Position numbers and translations under genes: made by a program | NCBI GenBank assembly: GCA_046294845.1 | Contig: JBKBNU010000001.1 | Span: 2,294,001 to 2,358,000, forward strand | Reading direction: 5' to 3' | Length of the DNA: 64,000 nucleotides | Origin: Micavibrio_C sp046294845 | GTDB lineage: Bacteria > Pseudomonadota > Alphaproteobacteria > Micavibrionales > Micavibrionaceae | In this document: piece by piece, positions 16,996-24,741 of the stretch | Position numbering within the stretch: position 1 is the stretch's first letter | Layout of the letters: the number at the start of each line of letters is the position of its first letter | The notes under the pieces: model-generated | What the model saw: only the letters and a program-made list of their open reading frames with translations | Database searches by the model: none | What the model was told of the DNA's origin: nothing

Positions 16996-17889
16996 TTATG
17001 GATTCACTCTCACCTCGTTCATTGAATTGCCGCTATAAATTCTGACGCTGCGATCACCCGTGCCGCGACTGCCGCCACGCTCGGCATTGATTGCCTCGAT
17101 GACCTCTTCATACATCATGGTCAGGCGAGAATCTGTAGCCGCCGGCAATCTTTTTTCCGTAACCTTATCATCACCCAAACCGCGCAGAACCAGTTCCAGC
17201 GAGCCCAGCGTTCCCGCCAGCGCCAAAATTTGTGCCCCTTCGGGGTCTACTTCCATGGTGTAAACCTTACCAGGCTTAACCTTCTCCTCGTTACGCGTCA
17301 CGGCGCGGTCAACCGCAATCACCTTGACGTTTTGCATGATGGTCTCGGAAGCACGGGTGCGGATAATATCCTGAATAATCGCTTGGGTTGACGTATCATG
17401 AACACCGCCCGGGATAGAAATGCGCGGACGATAAGTCAGAATGATATCAACATAATCACCCGGGGATATAAAACCACCGGCAGCACTGGCAGCATTGCCT
17501 GTAATCGCCACAGCACGCATACCGGGCTTTAATGTAGCCGAGAGGAAATTCACACTCTTGTCGACCAGAACGCTTTTGGTTACAGGCTCACCCGCGACCA
17601 ATGCGCGCTTGACCTTGCCCTTGGCAATATCGGTGATTTTTTTATCACCCTGCTTGACCATCAAGCCTTCGAATTTGCCCGAAGCCGGCCAATCCTGCCA
17701 CTTCACATTCTTTTCGGTGAGGGTCGCCCCCGCCTTGATCGGCGTAGCCGCCACAACAATCTGTATGCGCGGCTCTTCTTTTACCGGCTGCTTTTTCTTG
17801 TCGGTCTTTAAGGTAGCCTGCACCAGCATGGCCACCAGAACAGCCACGAGAAAACCACCCGCCATAACGATCAAAACATTCCGGTTCAT
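16996..17889 (-). CDS. cpaB: Pilus assembly protein CpaB/RcpC
   Basis: 297 aa. One N-terminal membrane anchor (about 5-25) precedes an SAF domain (about 42-108, 'IQIVVAATPIKAGATLTEKNVKWQDWP') and the RcpC domain 'LKPGMRAVAITGNAASAAGGFISPGDYVDIILTYRP' (about 118-152). CpaB is a periplasmic, inner-membrane-anchored protein required for stable secretin and pilus assembly. It has the expected position between cpaA and cpaC. Confidence 0.92.
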   Translation of the reverse strand: MNRNVLIVMAGGFLVAVLVAMLVQATLKTDKKKQPVKEEPRIQIVVAATPIKAGATLTEKNVKWQDWPASGKFEGLMVKQGDKKITDIAKGKVKRALVAGEPVTKSVLVDKSVNFLSATLKPGMRAVAITGNAASAAGGFISPGDYVDIILTYRPRISIPGGVHDTSTQAIIQDIIRTRASETIMQNVKVIAVDRAVTRNEEKVKPGKVYTMEVDPEGAQILALAGTLGSLELVLRGLGDDKVTEKRLPAATDSRLTMMYEEVIEAINAERGGSRGTGDRSVRIYSGNSMNEVRVNP

Positions 17890-17950
17890 GATCAGCCCTT
17901 TCTAAACAATCCTTTTTAAAGGATACCCTATTTTCATTTTTATCAAAGCC

Positions 17951-18505
17951 CTATCCTGCCTGATTGAGAAAGGCCGTCAGGGCATCAAGAGAAATAAAAC
18001 GTTTATCAATAAACATAAATAATGCGCCGGCAACGATGGGGATTCCATAAGGTACGACTGCCTGCCCCCCTTGGAGGCGCGCAATCCAGCTACCTTCCTT
18101 GACCGTCTTAAAGGGTTTGGCACGGCGCAAGACAATCGCCACAATAGAAAGAACCAGCCCTACACAAGCCATCACAAACAAATAGGCCAGCACATAACGT
18201 GCCCCCATCCAGAAAGCATAAGCCGTCATTAATTTTGAATCGCCACCCCCCAGAAGCTTGGCCATCGTCATGCAAAACGTGACAATAAAGACCAACACAC
18301 CTGCCGCCATATGGGATGACAGTTTTTGGAAAGGAATTGAGTTATCACCCAGTTCACAGGCCATATACGCAAAAATAAAGGCCAACAAGACACCCGCCGG
18401 GTACATATTCGGGATAATCATCCCACGAATATCAGACAATGCCGACATCAGCCCCAGACCGGCTGCGACAAGCAATGCGCACAAAAATACAATCAGGAAG
18501 ATCAT
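17951..18505 (-). CDS. cpaA: Prepilin peptidase CpaA/TadV
   Basis: 184 aa, the short A24 aspartic prepilin peptidase type without the methylase domain. It has about five to six membrane segments. Both catalytic aspartates are visible, in 'SDIRGMIIPN' (about residue 26) and 'GGGDSKLMTAYAFWMG' (about 88). It cleaves the Flp and TadE/F-type prepilins after the Gly before Glu-Tyr. It lies directly after the pilin gene and before cpaB. Confidence 0.92.
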   Translation of the reverse strand: MIFLIVFLCALLVAAGLGLMSALSDIRGMIIPNMYPAGVLLAFIFAYMACELGDNSIPFQKLSSHMAAGVLVFIVTFCMTMAKLLGGGDSKLMTAYAFWMGARYVLAYLFVMACVGLVLSIVAIVLRRAKPFKTVKEGSWIARLQGGQAVVPYGIPIVAGALFMFIDKRFISLDALTAFLNQAG

Positions 18506-18586
18506 GAATAATCAAAAGTCTGGGGAAATGGGGCCGTTAAGCCAAGATGAAAGAAAAACACAGTTACGCGGTACTAAAGAGAAAAC

Positions 18587-18623
18587 AAAAGCCGCCCGAT
18601 ATTCATAACATCAGGCGGCTTTT
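18587..18623 (-). terminator. Terminator between the pilin gene and cpaA
   Basis: AAAAGCCGCC (18587-18596) pairs with GGCGGCTTTT (18614-18623), and the minus-strand product runs into TTTTGTTTTC. It should stop most pilin transcripts, giving high pilin relative to machinery. Confidence 0.8.
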
Positions 18624-18640
18624 GCCAAAATCACATCAGA

Positions 18641-18850
18641 TTACGATGTAGCAGAAGCAACACGGCCAGCAGCATCGCTCAGGGCGGATGAAATCGAACC
18701 GAACATTGCAGACAGGCTATCACCGGCAAGGAACACAGCCGCCATAATCGCCAGGGAAATACCACCAGCAATCAGGCCGTATTCGATAGCCGTCGCGCCT
18801 TCTTCACTTTTCAAATAGGCCTGCACACGTGCAATCAGTTTAATCAGCAT
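18641..18850 (-). CDS. Flp family type IVb pilin
   Basis: 69 aa. The start at 18850 is fixed by AGAAGGAGATTTGAGA immediately upstream. The sequence is a short basic leader, then 'EEGATAIEYGLIAGGISLAIM'. Cleavage by CpaA is expected in the Flp motif G-x-T-x-I-E-Y, followed by a hydrophobic helix to about residue 45 and a Ser/Ala-rich tail. It is the major subunit of the pilus built by the surrounding genes. It has its own promoter with a CtrA box upstream and a terminator downstream. Confidence 0.95.
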   Translation of the reverse strand: MLIKLIARVQAYLKSEEGATAIEYGLIAGGISLAIMAAVFLAGDSLSAMFGSISSALSDAAGRVASATS

Positions 18851-18939
18851 TCTCAAATCTCCTTCTAGAAGTTTCCAGCAAGTTTTTTTATTTTCAGGGT
18901 TTCCCACATTCCACAGAACATGAAATGCCTAACCTTATG

Positions 18940-18977
18940 ATTCTATCCTATCTGGGAAATTTTTAAAGGGGGGTTAA
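18940..18977 (-). promoter_or_regulatory. Flp pilin promoter with perfect CtrA box
   Basis: TTAA-AGGGGGG-TTAA (18963-18977) is an exact TTAA-N7-TTAA CtrA recognition element. On the minus strand it overlaps a possible -35 (TTTAAA, 18967-18962) and lies 16 bp from a -10-like TAGAAT (18945-18940). CtrA-activated promoters, including Caulobacter pilA, have the box in exactly this place. No CtrA gene is in the window. Confidence 0.6.
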
Positions 18978-19079
18978 GAAACCGATTTTCATCAGCAAAT
19001 AGAAGCATTTATCGTTTCGAAATTGAACCGTATTTGATCTAATTTTGCCATAATACCAGTATCTTTTCCGACACCCCGC

Positions 19080-20699
19080 CTATCTGCGAATATGCAGGTT
19101 AGCCAAAGCCCCACTGATGCGCTCAAAGACACTAATCAGGTTTTCTTGCGTCGGCGCATCGAAATAATGGGCGGAAGACGTTGCACAATTGCGGTAAATA
19201 TTCTTGGTCGATTCACTGATATCCGATGTCGCATGATCAAAAGTAATCGTATAAATGATGACATCACGCGCTTTCAAAAGATTGCACACTTCCGTCAGAC
19301 GGCTATTCAGTGTGGCTATCGAGTCTGCCGAGGTCTTATTGGCAGCCCAATAACCGGAATAAACGCTCGAAGGTGACATTTCACCGTCAGTCATCATCAC
19401 GACAGCCTTATTCCATTCTTCATCACCCCATTCGGACCCTTCCGTAAAGGGGGCTTCCGGTGACAAAATGCGCATGCCCCATGCCATACCAAGGTTCGAA
19501 TATGTTGACCCCTCGTGCTGCATAGTGGGAATAGCATCCAGCAATTCCTGCTGGTCGCTGGTCAACGGCACAACCATGGCATAAGGGCAACTGGTGGCCG
19601 GTGTTGTATGGCCACAGAAGCAATAATCCTGATTGCATTCATAATCATTGCTGCTCGGGCATGAACTACAGCGTGTTGAGCCATAATCGGAACCGGAACA
19701 GGTATTATTCCTTGATACAATTTTTCCGTACATATAAATATCCCATGGCCCCGTATATTCATCACGCGTGTCATTGGGATAAGGATCATTCGATGATGTT
19801 GCCGGATTCCAGCCATGGGCACGGCATTTGCTACCGCTACCGCTCGAAGCATTATTACATTTAAATTCGTTACTCGTACCCTCTGTATTCGTGGACCATA
19901 GCTGTCCACGACTGTTTGTTACATGCTTGGCGGGTGGATCGCTTTCTGTCGGGGGGATATGGTAGTTATTCTCGTGATATTCAACAACGCACCCATACCA
20001 CGTATTATCACCTCCACGACTAGTGCCATATGTAATCCCTGCCGGTAATTCTACAAACGGATCACCATAGCCGGGCGTACCATCAGGAAACTGGCCCAGA
20101 CCATAAGGTCCCACCCTGACGGAACTGCTGTATGGTACCAAACCAATACGCAAATCTTCGGGATCCTCAACCTTGCTGAAAAGAATATTCACGAAATTGG
20201 TTGTGGCTGTGCGCAAGGACGCCATATTCGATGCCCCCATCGAACCTGTGTTATCAAGCACCAGAACGACCTCAAGACCCTTGATTTCACGGGCAACAGT
20301 TGTCGTGCTGGCAACCGTCAGACTTTCGATACCCAATACACGCATAAACGTTGTCGGATATTGGGCAACAGCTGTAACAGTCACTTCGCTCTGTGAGACA
20401 TCAATCTCAACGGCATCCATATCGAGAAAACCTATACTCTGTGCCGGATAGTTGGCTTCCAAGAAATCGATAACACGCTGTCTTATTTCCTCATCATCTT
20501 CTGTCAGCGTTGCCGCCGCCGACAAGGCAGACGCATCAAGAGCACCATGCAAGCGCTGACGCACCAGATAGGATTGGGAGAGGTCCATTGCCATCCCCAC
20601 CGCGCCAATCAGCACGGGCGCCATTATACCGAAAGCAATAGCAATCGTACCCTCGATCATCAAGGTGCCATACATCGTCAGTTTTGATAGGACTTTCAT
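19080..20699 (-). CDS. TadG-like pilus protein with von Willebrand A domain
   Basis: 539 aa. An N-terminal TadE/G-type hydrophobic segment (about 12-38, 'GTIAIAFGIMAPVLIGAVGMAMDLSQ') anchors the protein. A VWA domain starts near residue 148 with the MIDAS loop DNTGSMG. It is interrupted by an insert rich in Cys, Ser, Asn and Tyr (about 225-370, some 14 Cys) and resumes with 'WNKAVVMMTDGEMSP' and 'DVIIYTITFD'. TadG proteins are pseudopilin-related accessory proteins of the Tad system and may be adhesive. The start was taken as the first Met with the hydrophobic segment in register. It follows two TadE genes on the same strand. Confidence 0.85.
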   Translation of the reverse strand: MKVLSKLTMYGTLMIEGTIAIAFGIMAPVLIGAVGMAMDLSQSYLVRQRLHGALDASALSAAATLTEDDEEIRQRVIDFLEANYPAQSIGFLDMDAVEIDVSQSEVTVTAVAQYPTTFMRVLGIESLTVASTTTVAREIKGLEVVLVLDNTGSMGASNMASLRTATTNFVNILFSKVEDPEDLRIGLVPYSSSVRVGPYGLGQFPDGTPGYGDPFVELPAGITYGTSRGGDNTWYGCVVEYHENNYHIPPTESDPPAKHVTNSRGQLWSTNTEGTSNEFKCNNASSGSGSKCRAHGWNPATSSNDPYPNDTRDEYTGPWDIYMYGKIVSRNNTCSGSDYGSTRCSSCPSSNDYECNQDYCFCGHTTPATSCPYAMVVPLTSDQQELLDAIPTMQHEGSTYSNLGMAWGMRILSPEAPFTEGSEWGDEEWNKAVVMMTDGEMSPSSVYSGYWAANKTSADSIATLNSRLTEVCNLLKARDVIIYTITFDHATSDISESTKNIYRNCATSSAHYFDAPTQENLISVFERISGALANLHIRR

Positions 20700-20724
20700 A
20701 ATAAAACCGCCTTGCTACCCGTGG

Positions 20725-21288
20725 CTATTCCCGTTCCACGACGGGACTTTTACGACCACGGGAAAATGTTGCTTCAATCATTGTAATATTCCCCACCAGC
20801 CTTGTGGCGAAGGGGGGTTCGTAAGGAAATCTGACATAGGTGACAACCAAACCGTCACCATCAAGAGCTAAAGGCAAAACTCTTTCTGTAATATCCGGAA
20901 TGGCATCCATGTTATCCGTATTGCGCCAGACAATAACCGGATCAGGTTCTTCATCGGCATCAGCCGAGTCAGGATCATAACGGATACTGATAATATCAAA
21001 ACCGACAAGATCCGGATCAAAGGGAGCCAAAGCCAAACGCCCTGCTCTTTTAGCTTCAGCCAATTGATCATCCGTCACAATTTCAGTACGGGTCAGCAGA
21101 TCCGTTACCATCTGGGATGATGAAATGACTTTCTGGTTTGCTAAAATACCATTGCCCAATTCTACAGTCCCTAGCAACAACATGATCATAATCGGGAACA
21201 CCATGGCAAATTCGACGGCGGCAATCCCCTCGGTCTGGGAACGCCATACATGCCATATCTTTTTTACGCGACTATATAACATCATCAT
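20725..21288 (-). CDS. TadE-like pseudopilin (second copy)
   Basis: About 187 aa. The start is placed in the ATGATGATG cluster at 21282-21288, which overlaps the stop of the preceding tadE-like gene. A start further upstream at 21318 is possible. The TadE motif 'TEGIAAVEFAMVFPIMIMLLLGTVELGN' lies near residues 20-47, followed by an extracytoplasmic domain and a basic end. TadE proteins are minor pseudopilins processed by the prepilin peptidase and needed for Flp pilus formation. Confidence 0.85.
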   Translation of the reverse strand: MMMLYSRVKKIWHVWRSQTEGIAAVEFAMVFPIMIMLLLGTVELGNGILANQKVISSSQMVTDLLTRTEIVTDDQLAEAKRAGRLALAPFDPDLVGFDIISIRYDPDSADADEEPDPVIVWRNTDNMDAIPDITERVLPLALDGDGLVVTYVRFPYEPPFATRLVGNITMIEATFSRGRKSPVVERE

Positions 21289-21823
21289 CAAAATCGTATG
21301 GTTCTGTCTGGAATACAAAAGCGGATGTCATCAGCTTGGTATTATTCGGTGAGTCCGAAAGAAATTCGGAAACAATCGGCGTCAGCAAGGGGTGATAGTA
21401 AAGAACCCGCACCATGACAATATCGCCGGACCCACCCGTATCAAATTCTTCGCCCTCGATTTCGCCATCTTCATTAAGTTCGGTATCTGTATCGGCTGAC
21501 GCAAAGGCATCCATAACCTCGACCGAGAACTGGATGCTGTTGCAATTAACAAGACGTACAGGGATATGATTACAGATTTGCTCACGGAAGAAATCCTCAG
21601 CCTCATCAGGATCGGAAATAACCTGCACCTGTCCGGTACGAACAGCACGTACCGCGTCTTGTACCGCACCGATCATAAGAGAATTTGCCGTATAGACCAT
21701 AGCAAGCTCTATAATAAAAGCTGCTGTGATCGCAAAGGGCACAACAACAATCGCAAATTCGATCGCCGTGCTACCTTCACGATCACGAACCCAATAGCCC
21801 AGAATGCGTCTTATAAAACCCAT
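21272..21823 (-). CDS. TadE-like pseudopilin (first copy)
   Basis: 183 aa. The N-terminus 'REGSTAIEFAIVVVPFAITAAFIIELAMVY' (about 15-44) is the pseudopilin segment with the Glu at position +5 after the processing site. The soluble part is acidic, with a run 'DTDTELNEDGEIEGEEFD'. Its stop overlaps the ATG repeat of the next tadE-like gene, indicating coupled translation. It is the first classical Tad gene after the two unusual genes at 21973-24611. Confidence 0.87.
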   Translation of the reverse strand: MGFIRRILGYWVRDREGSTAIEFAIVVVPFAITAAFIIELAMVYTANSLMIGAVQDAVRAVRTGQVQVISDPDEAEDFFREQICNHIPVRLVNCNSIQFSVEVMDAFASADTDTELNEDGEIEGEEFDTGGSGDIVMVRVLYYHPLLTPIVSEFLSDSPNNTKLMTSAFVFQTEPYDFDDDVI

Positions 21824-21886
21824 GATTTATATCCATACCATCATCCAGACGGCGTTTCTCCATCTTCAATTATAAGCAATCAGTCA

Positions 21887-21901
21887 TTAAGGAAGATTTG
21901 A
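21887..21901. promoter_or_regulatory. Near-match CtrA box upstream of tadE genes
   Basis: TTAA-GGAAGAT-TTGA matches TTAA-N7-TTAA at seven of eight positions and lies about 64 bp upstream of the first tadE-like start. It is suggestive only. Confidence 0.3.
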
Positions 21902-21972
21902 ACAATCCGAAAATTTTAGATAATTACAATGGGTTACAAAAAATCACTATAAAACACACCCGTCCGAAGCTC

Positions 21973-22488
21973 TTAAACAGCCCCTTTTGCCTCTGCTTCC
22001 TCTAAAGGGAAGCCATCAGGATCAACAGGGATATCGCCAGTCACTTCCGGCCCCCATCTTTCAATCAGTTCATCCTGACGTTTACGGATAGCCTCGAGGC
22101 GGGCCGTTGTGCGCTGTATCATGATGGTGGCAATAATCCCCGACAAAGCCCAATCGATCATGTAACCGATGGCGGCAGCTGCATACATAACAACAATCGT
22201 GCTGGGGTTAGTAATCAAAGCAACCGCATTCGCAGCCGTATGGCCTGACGTCCACAGATCAAGCAAAAACGGTATGCAACCTGCCAAATTCATTGAACCA
22301 ACAGTTATGGCTCTCGTCCCCCCCTTACGATCCACCACGGCAGCTACTACAGTAGGCAGCATCCCAAACAGCAGCAAAATAGTGGTAGGCATAAAGATAA
22401 CCATGGTTAACAAGGCAAAAACCAGCAGGATTTGTGAACTCCAGCTCTTACTTTTCTTCTTGTTTTTCTGTTTTTTATCACCCGCCAT
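21973..22488 (-). CDS. Small membrane protein of the Tad locus, unknown function
   Basis: 171 aa. The layout is a Lys-rich N-terminus (KKQKNKKKSK), two or three strongly hydrophobic segments (about 20-50 'ILLVFALLTMVIFMPTTILLLFGMLPTVVAAVV', about 62-80, about 92-125), and a charged C-terminal cytoplasmic tail with 'RLEAIRKRQDELIERWGPEV'. No family is recognised. Its ATG shares one base with the stop of the pseudokinase gene, so the two are almost certainly co-expressed and may form a complex. Confidence 0.75.
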   Translation of the reverse strand: MAGDKKQKNKKKSKSWSSQILLVFALLTMVIFMPTTILLLFGMLPTVVAAVVDRKGGTRAITVGSMNLAGCIPFLLDLWTSGHTAANAVALITNPSTIVVMYAAAAIGYMIDWALSGIIATIMIQRTTARLEAIRKRQDELIERWGPEVTGDIPVDPDGFPLEEAEAKGAV

Positions 22489-24611
22489 TAAAGGATACCC
22501 CCTTGGGTAAAGAAGATGATGCAGAAAACAATAATGACAATTCCTGCAATTACAGAAGCAATAACAGCAGCATATTCCCTGCCTGACTCTTTGACAAAAA
22601 TTTCCGGTTTGGAAAGTTTATCTTCAATAGAAGCCGCTTCATTGCGTAACTTGTTAAACAGGACCATCGCCTCGCGGAAACCTTTAAAATCAGCCTCCTT
22701 CATCTCAACACTATCAAGAAGCTGGGCCAGTTTTGCTATGTCGCCCGTCTCCTTGACTTTTTCAATACGTTTCTTGAGCTGCAACCTTAGTTCACGGTCA
22801 TGAATACGCTCATAACAAGGCTCCAGAAGACTTGTAATCCAGCTACATACCCCCGGAAAAGATTCAGATTTAATACGTGCTTGTATGGATGCCAGAACTT
22901 TCACATTCCCCATAATACGCTTATACATTTCGGGGGCATTCAAATCTGCGAGATAAGGGTCAATAACACGCCTGTCACGCACAGATAAAAATGATGCCAC
23001 ATGCCGATCAATAAATAATTCAGGCCTGTTAGGTTTTTGGGAAATCTCCTCAAATGCCATCAACATCTTTTCCGGACTAAGAATGTAATATTCTTTGAGC
23101 TTCTCGCTATAACAGGGACATTCCGGATACAGAAAATAAAGACAACGCTCTACGCCATAAATAATATTTTGCTGCTTCATAAAATTCCGGCAGCTATCAA
23201 AGCGGGCTACCGTATCTGCAACATCATATTTCATATCGTTCTGCGCATTGAGCCAATATAAAACCAATTGATGGTTTATAATTTCTACATAGGGATTGAT
23301 ATCCCTTTTATGATAGAGAGCATCGAGGAAAGCTTGAGGAAAACCGGCAGGCGTTAAATGCACATTTTTGTAACGCAACGGTGCATCAGGATCGAGAGCT
23401 ATCGAAACCTTGGAGACCAGACGCTCTGCATAACCCGCCCCTCGCCCTTGCTCGTGAGCGGTATCAATTGCCTGCTCCAAACGCCCTTTAACAAGATTAT
23501 CCTCCAGCGAGCGTTGAACCCACTGCTCCAATTCGCCTCCATCGATAAGCTGTACAGCCGCTGATAAATTTTTTTCAAGATCCATGGCCAAAGCAGAAGC
23601 ACGATTATACCGTTCATCATTAAAGGAAATGCTGCGCGCTGCTTTTGGTTTCTTGGCTGTCTGCTTGGGACTCAAACGTTGTCCATCAAGCCATGCCATC
23701 ACATCATCAAGCGTCCAACGCTGATAAGGGTCATCGTATAAAAGCCCTCTTAGCAATTCGAGAATAGCACCCGTAAAACGTTCTTTTCCGGTCAAGGCAA
23801 CATAGCTGCCATATTCGAGCTTTTGATGGATGATTTCCTGGTCTGTCATACCTTCCAACGGATCACGAAAACGCAGCAAGATGGTCAGACTTACCCCCAA
23901 AGCATACATATCGTCAGAGAAATTTCCCAATCCGCGCGCTAAGGGATCGCACATCGCCCTTTCAAGCGGCTCAAACAAAGCGGGTTGAAAAGTCGAAGCC
24001 GGGGCTGCTACGCATTCTCCAAGTATAACTTTTTCAGTTGACTTGCTGCCGCCGTCATACATATTCATGGGATTTATACGGCCATGAACAATATCATTAT
24101 TACGCAAATCTGATAAAACGCCGACCAAAGGCTTAAGAACAGACGTCAGAACTTTCTCATTTTTCCATCCCATGCCTTTGCCAACACACTCTTTCATCAG
24201 GCGTTGGCCTAAATTGTTCTCATAAACAAAAACAAATCTTTCAGCTCTCTGCAAAGGCCAATAGACAATACCCTGATTCATAATGCGGGCCATTTGCGGA
24301 TTGGAAATACTCATTAAGGTATGGGCTGTTTTTATCCGTGGCACGAGCCATGGCTCACAGATCAACGCAAACATATTGGCAGATCCAACACTACCTGCCT
24401 GACGCGCGGCATATGCTTGCAAGCTTCCCTGATCAAGATGCTGCAATCTTTGTTGTGGCAGAATTTCAATATTGCCTAATCTTGGAATTTGGTCGATGGC
24501 AGATAGCCGTGAAGAAGGAGCATCTTCCGGTTTGGCATCCTTGTTATCAACAGCCGTAGGGACGGCTTGCTCATCGGCAGCTTTCTTTTCCGTGGCAGAT
24601 TCCGGCGGCAT
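22488..24611 (-). CDS. Tail-anchored protein-kinase-like protein (predicted pseudokinase)
   Basis: 707 aa. A disordered N-terminus (1-40) leads to a protein kinase fold at about 50-310. This is shown by 'DDMYALGVSLTILL' (subdomain IX) and 'LLRGLLYDDPYQRWTLDDVMAWL' (subdomain XI). The catalytic loop is degenerate: H-R-D-x-K-P-x-N reads VHGRINPMNM, losing Asp and Lys. The DFG position reads GEC, and no VAIK lysine is seen. A mainly helical region (about 330-670) with coiled-coil character follows, then one C-terminal membrane helix (about 683-703) and a five-residue tail. It is therefore a cytoplasmic, tail-anchored pseudokinase. It heads the minus-strand Tad array, one base from a small membrane protein. 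The role is unknown; control or scaffolding of the pilus machine is inferred. Confidence 0.75.
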   Translation of the reverse strand: MPPESATEKKAADEQAVPTAVDNKDAKPEDAPSSRLSAIDQIPRLGNIEILPQQRLQHLDQGSLQAYAARQAGSVGSANMFALICEPWLVPRIKTAHTLMSISNPQMARIMNQGIVYWPLQRAERFVFVYENNLGQRLMKECVGKGMGWKNEKVLTSVLKPLVGVLSDLRNNDIVHGRINPMNMYDGGSKSTEKVILGECVAAPASTFQPALFEPLERAMCDPLARGLGNFSDDMYALGVSLTILLRFRDPLEGMTDQEIIHQKLEYGSYVALTGKERFTGAILELLRGLLYDDPYQRWTLDDVMAWLDGQRLSPKQTAKKPKAARSISFNDERYNRASALAMDLEKNLSAAVQLIDGGELEQWVQRSLEDNLVKGRLEQAIDTAHEQGRGAGYAERLVSKVSIALDPDAPLRYKNVHLTPAGFPQAFLDALYHKRDINPYVEIINHQLVLYWLNAQNDMKYDVADTVARFDSCRNFMKQQNIIYGVERCLYFLYPECPCYSEKLKEYYILSPEKMLMAFEEISQKPNRPELFIDRHVASFLSVRDRRVIDPYLADLNAPEMYKRIMGNVKVLASIQARIKSESFPGVCSWITSLLEPCYERIHDRELRLQLKKRIEKVKETGDIAKLAQLLDSVEMKEADFKGFREAMVLFNKLRNEAASIEDKLSKPEIFVKESGREYAAVIASVIAGIVIIVFCIIFFTQGGIL

Positions 24612-24654
24612 AAAATATCACTCTGGTCAAAGGCAGGAAGGAAGATTAAAAGAC

Positions 24655-24687
24655 AAAAGGCATTCCGTAAAATAAGGAATGCCTTTT
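24655..24687. terminator. Bidirectional terminator downstream of purA
   Basis: AAAAGGCATTCC (24655-24666) pairs perfectly over 12 bp with GGAATGCCTTTT (24676-24687). It separates purA from the pseudokinase gene. Confidence 0.85.
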
Positions 24688-24741
24688 ATTGTACCCGCTA
24701 ATCGGATCAAAGTAAAACCGGCTTCTACCGGATTATGTTCA

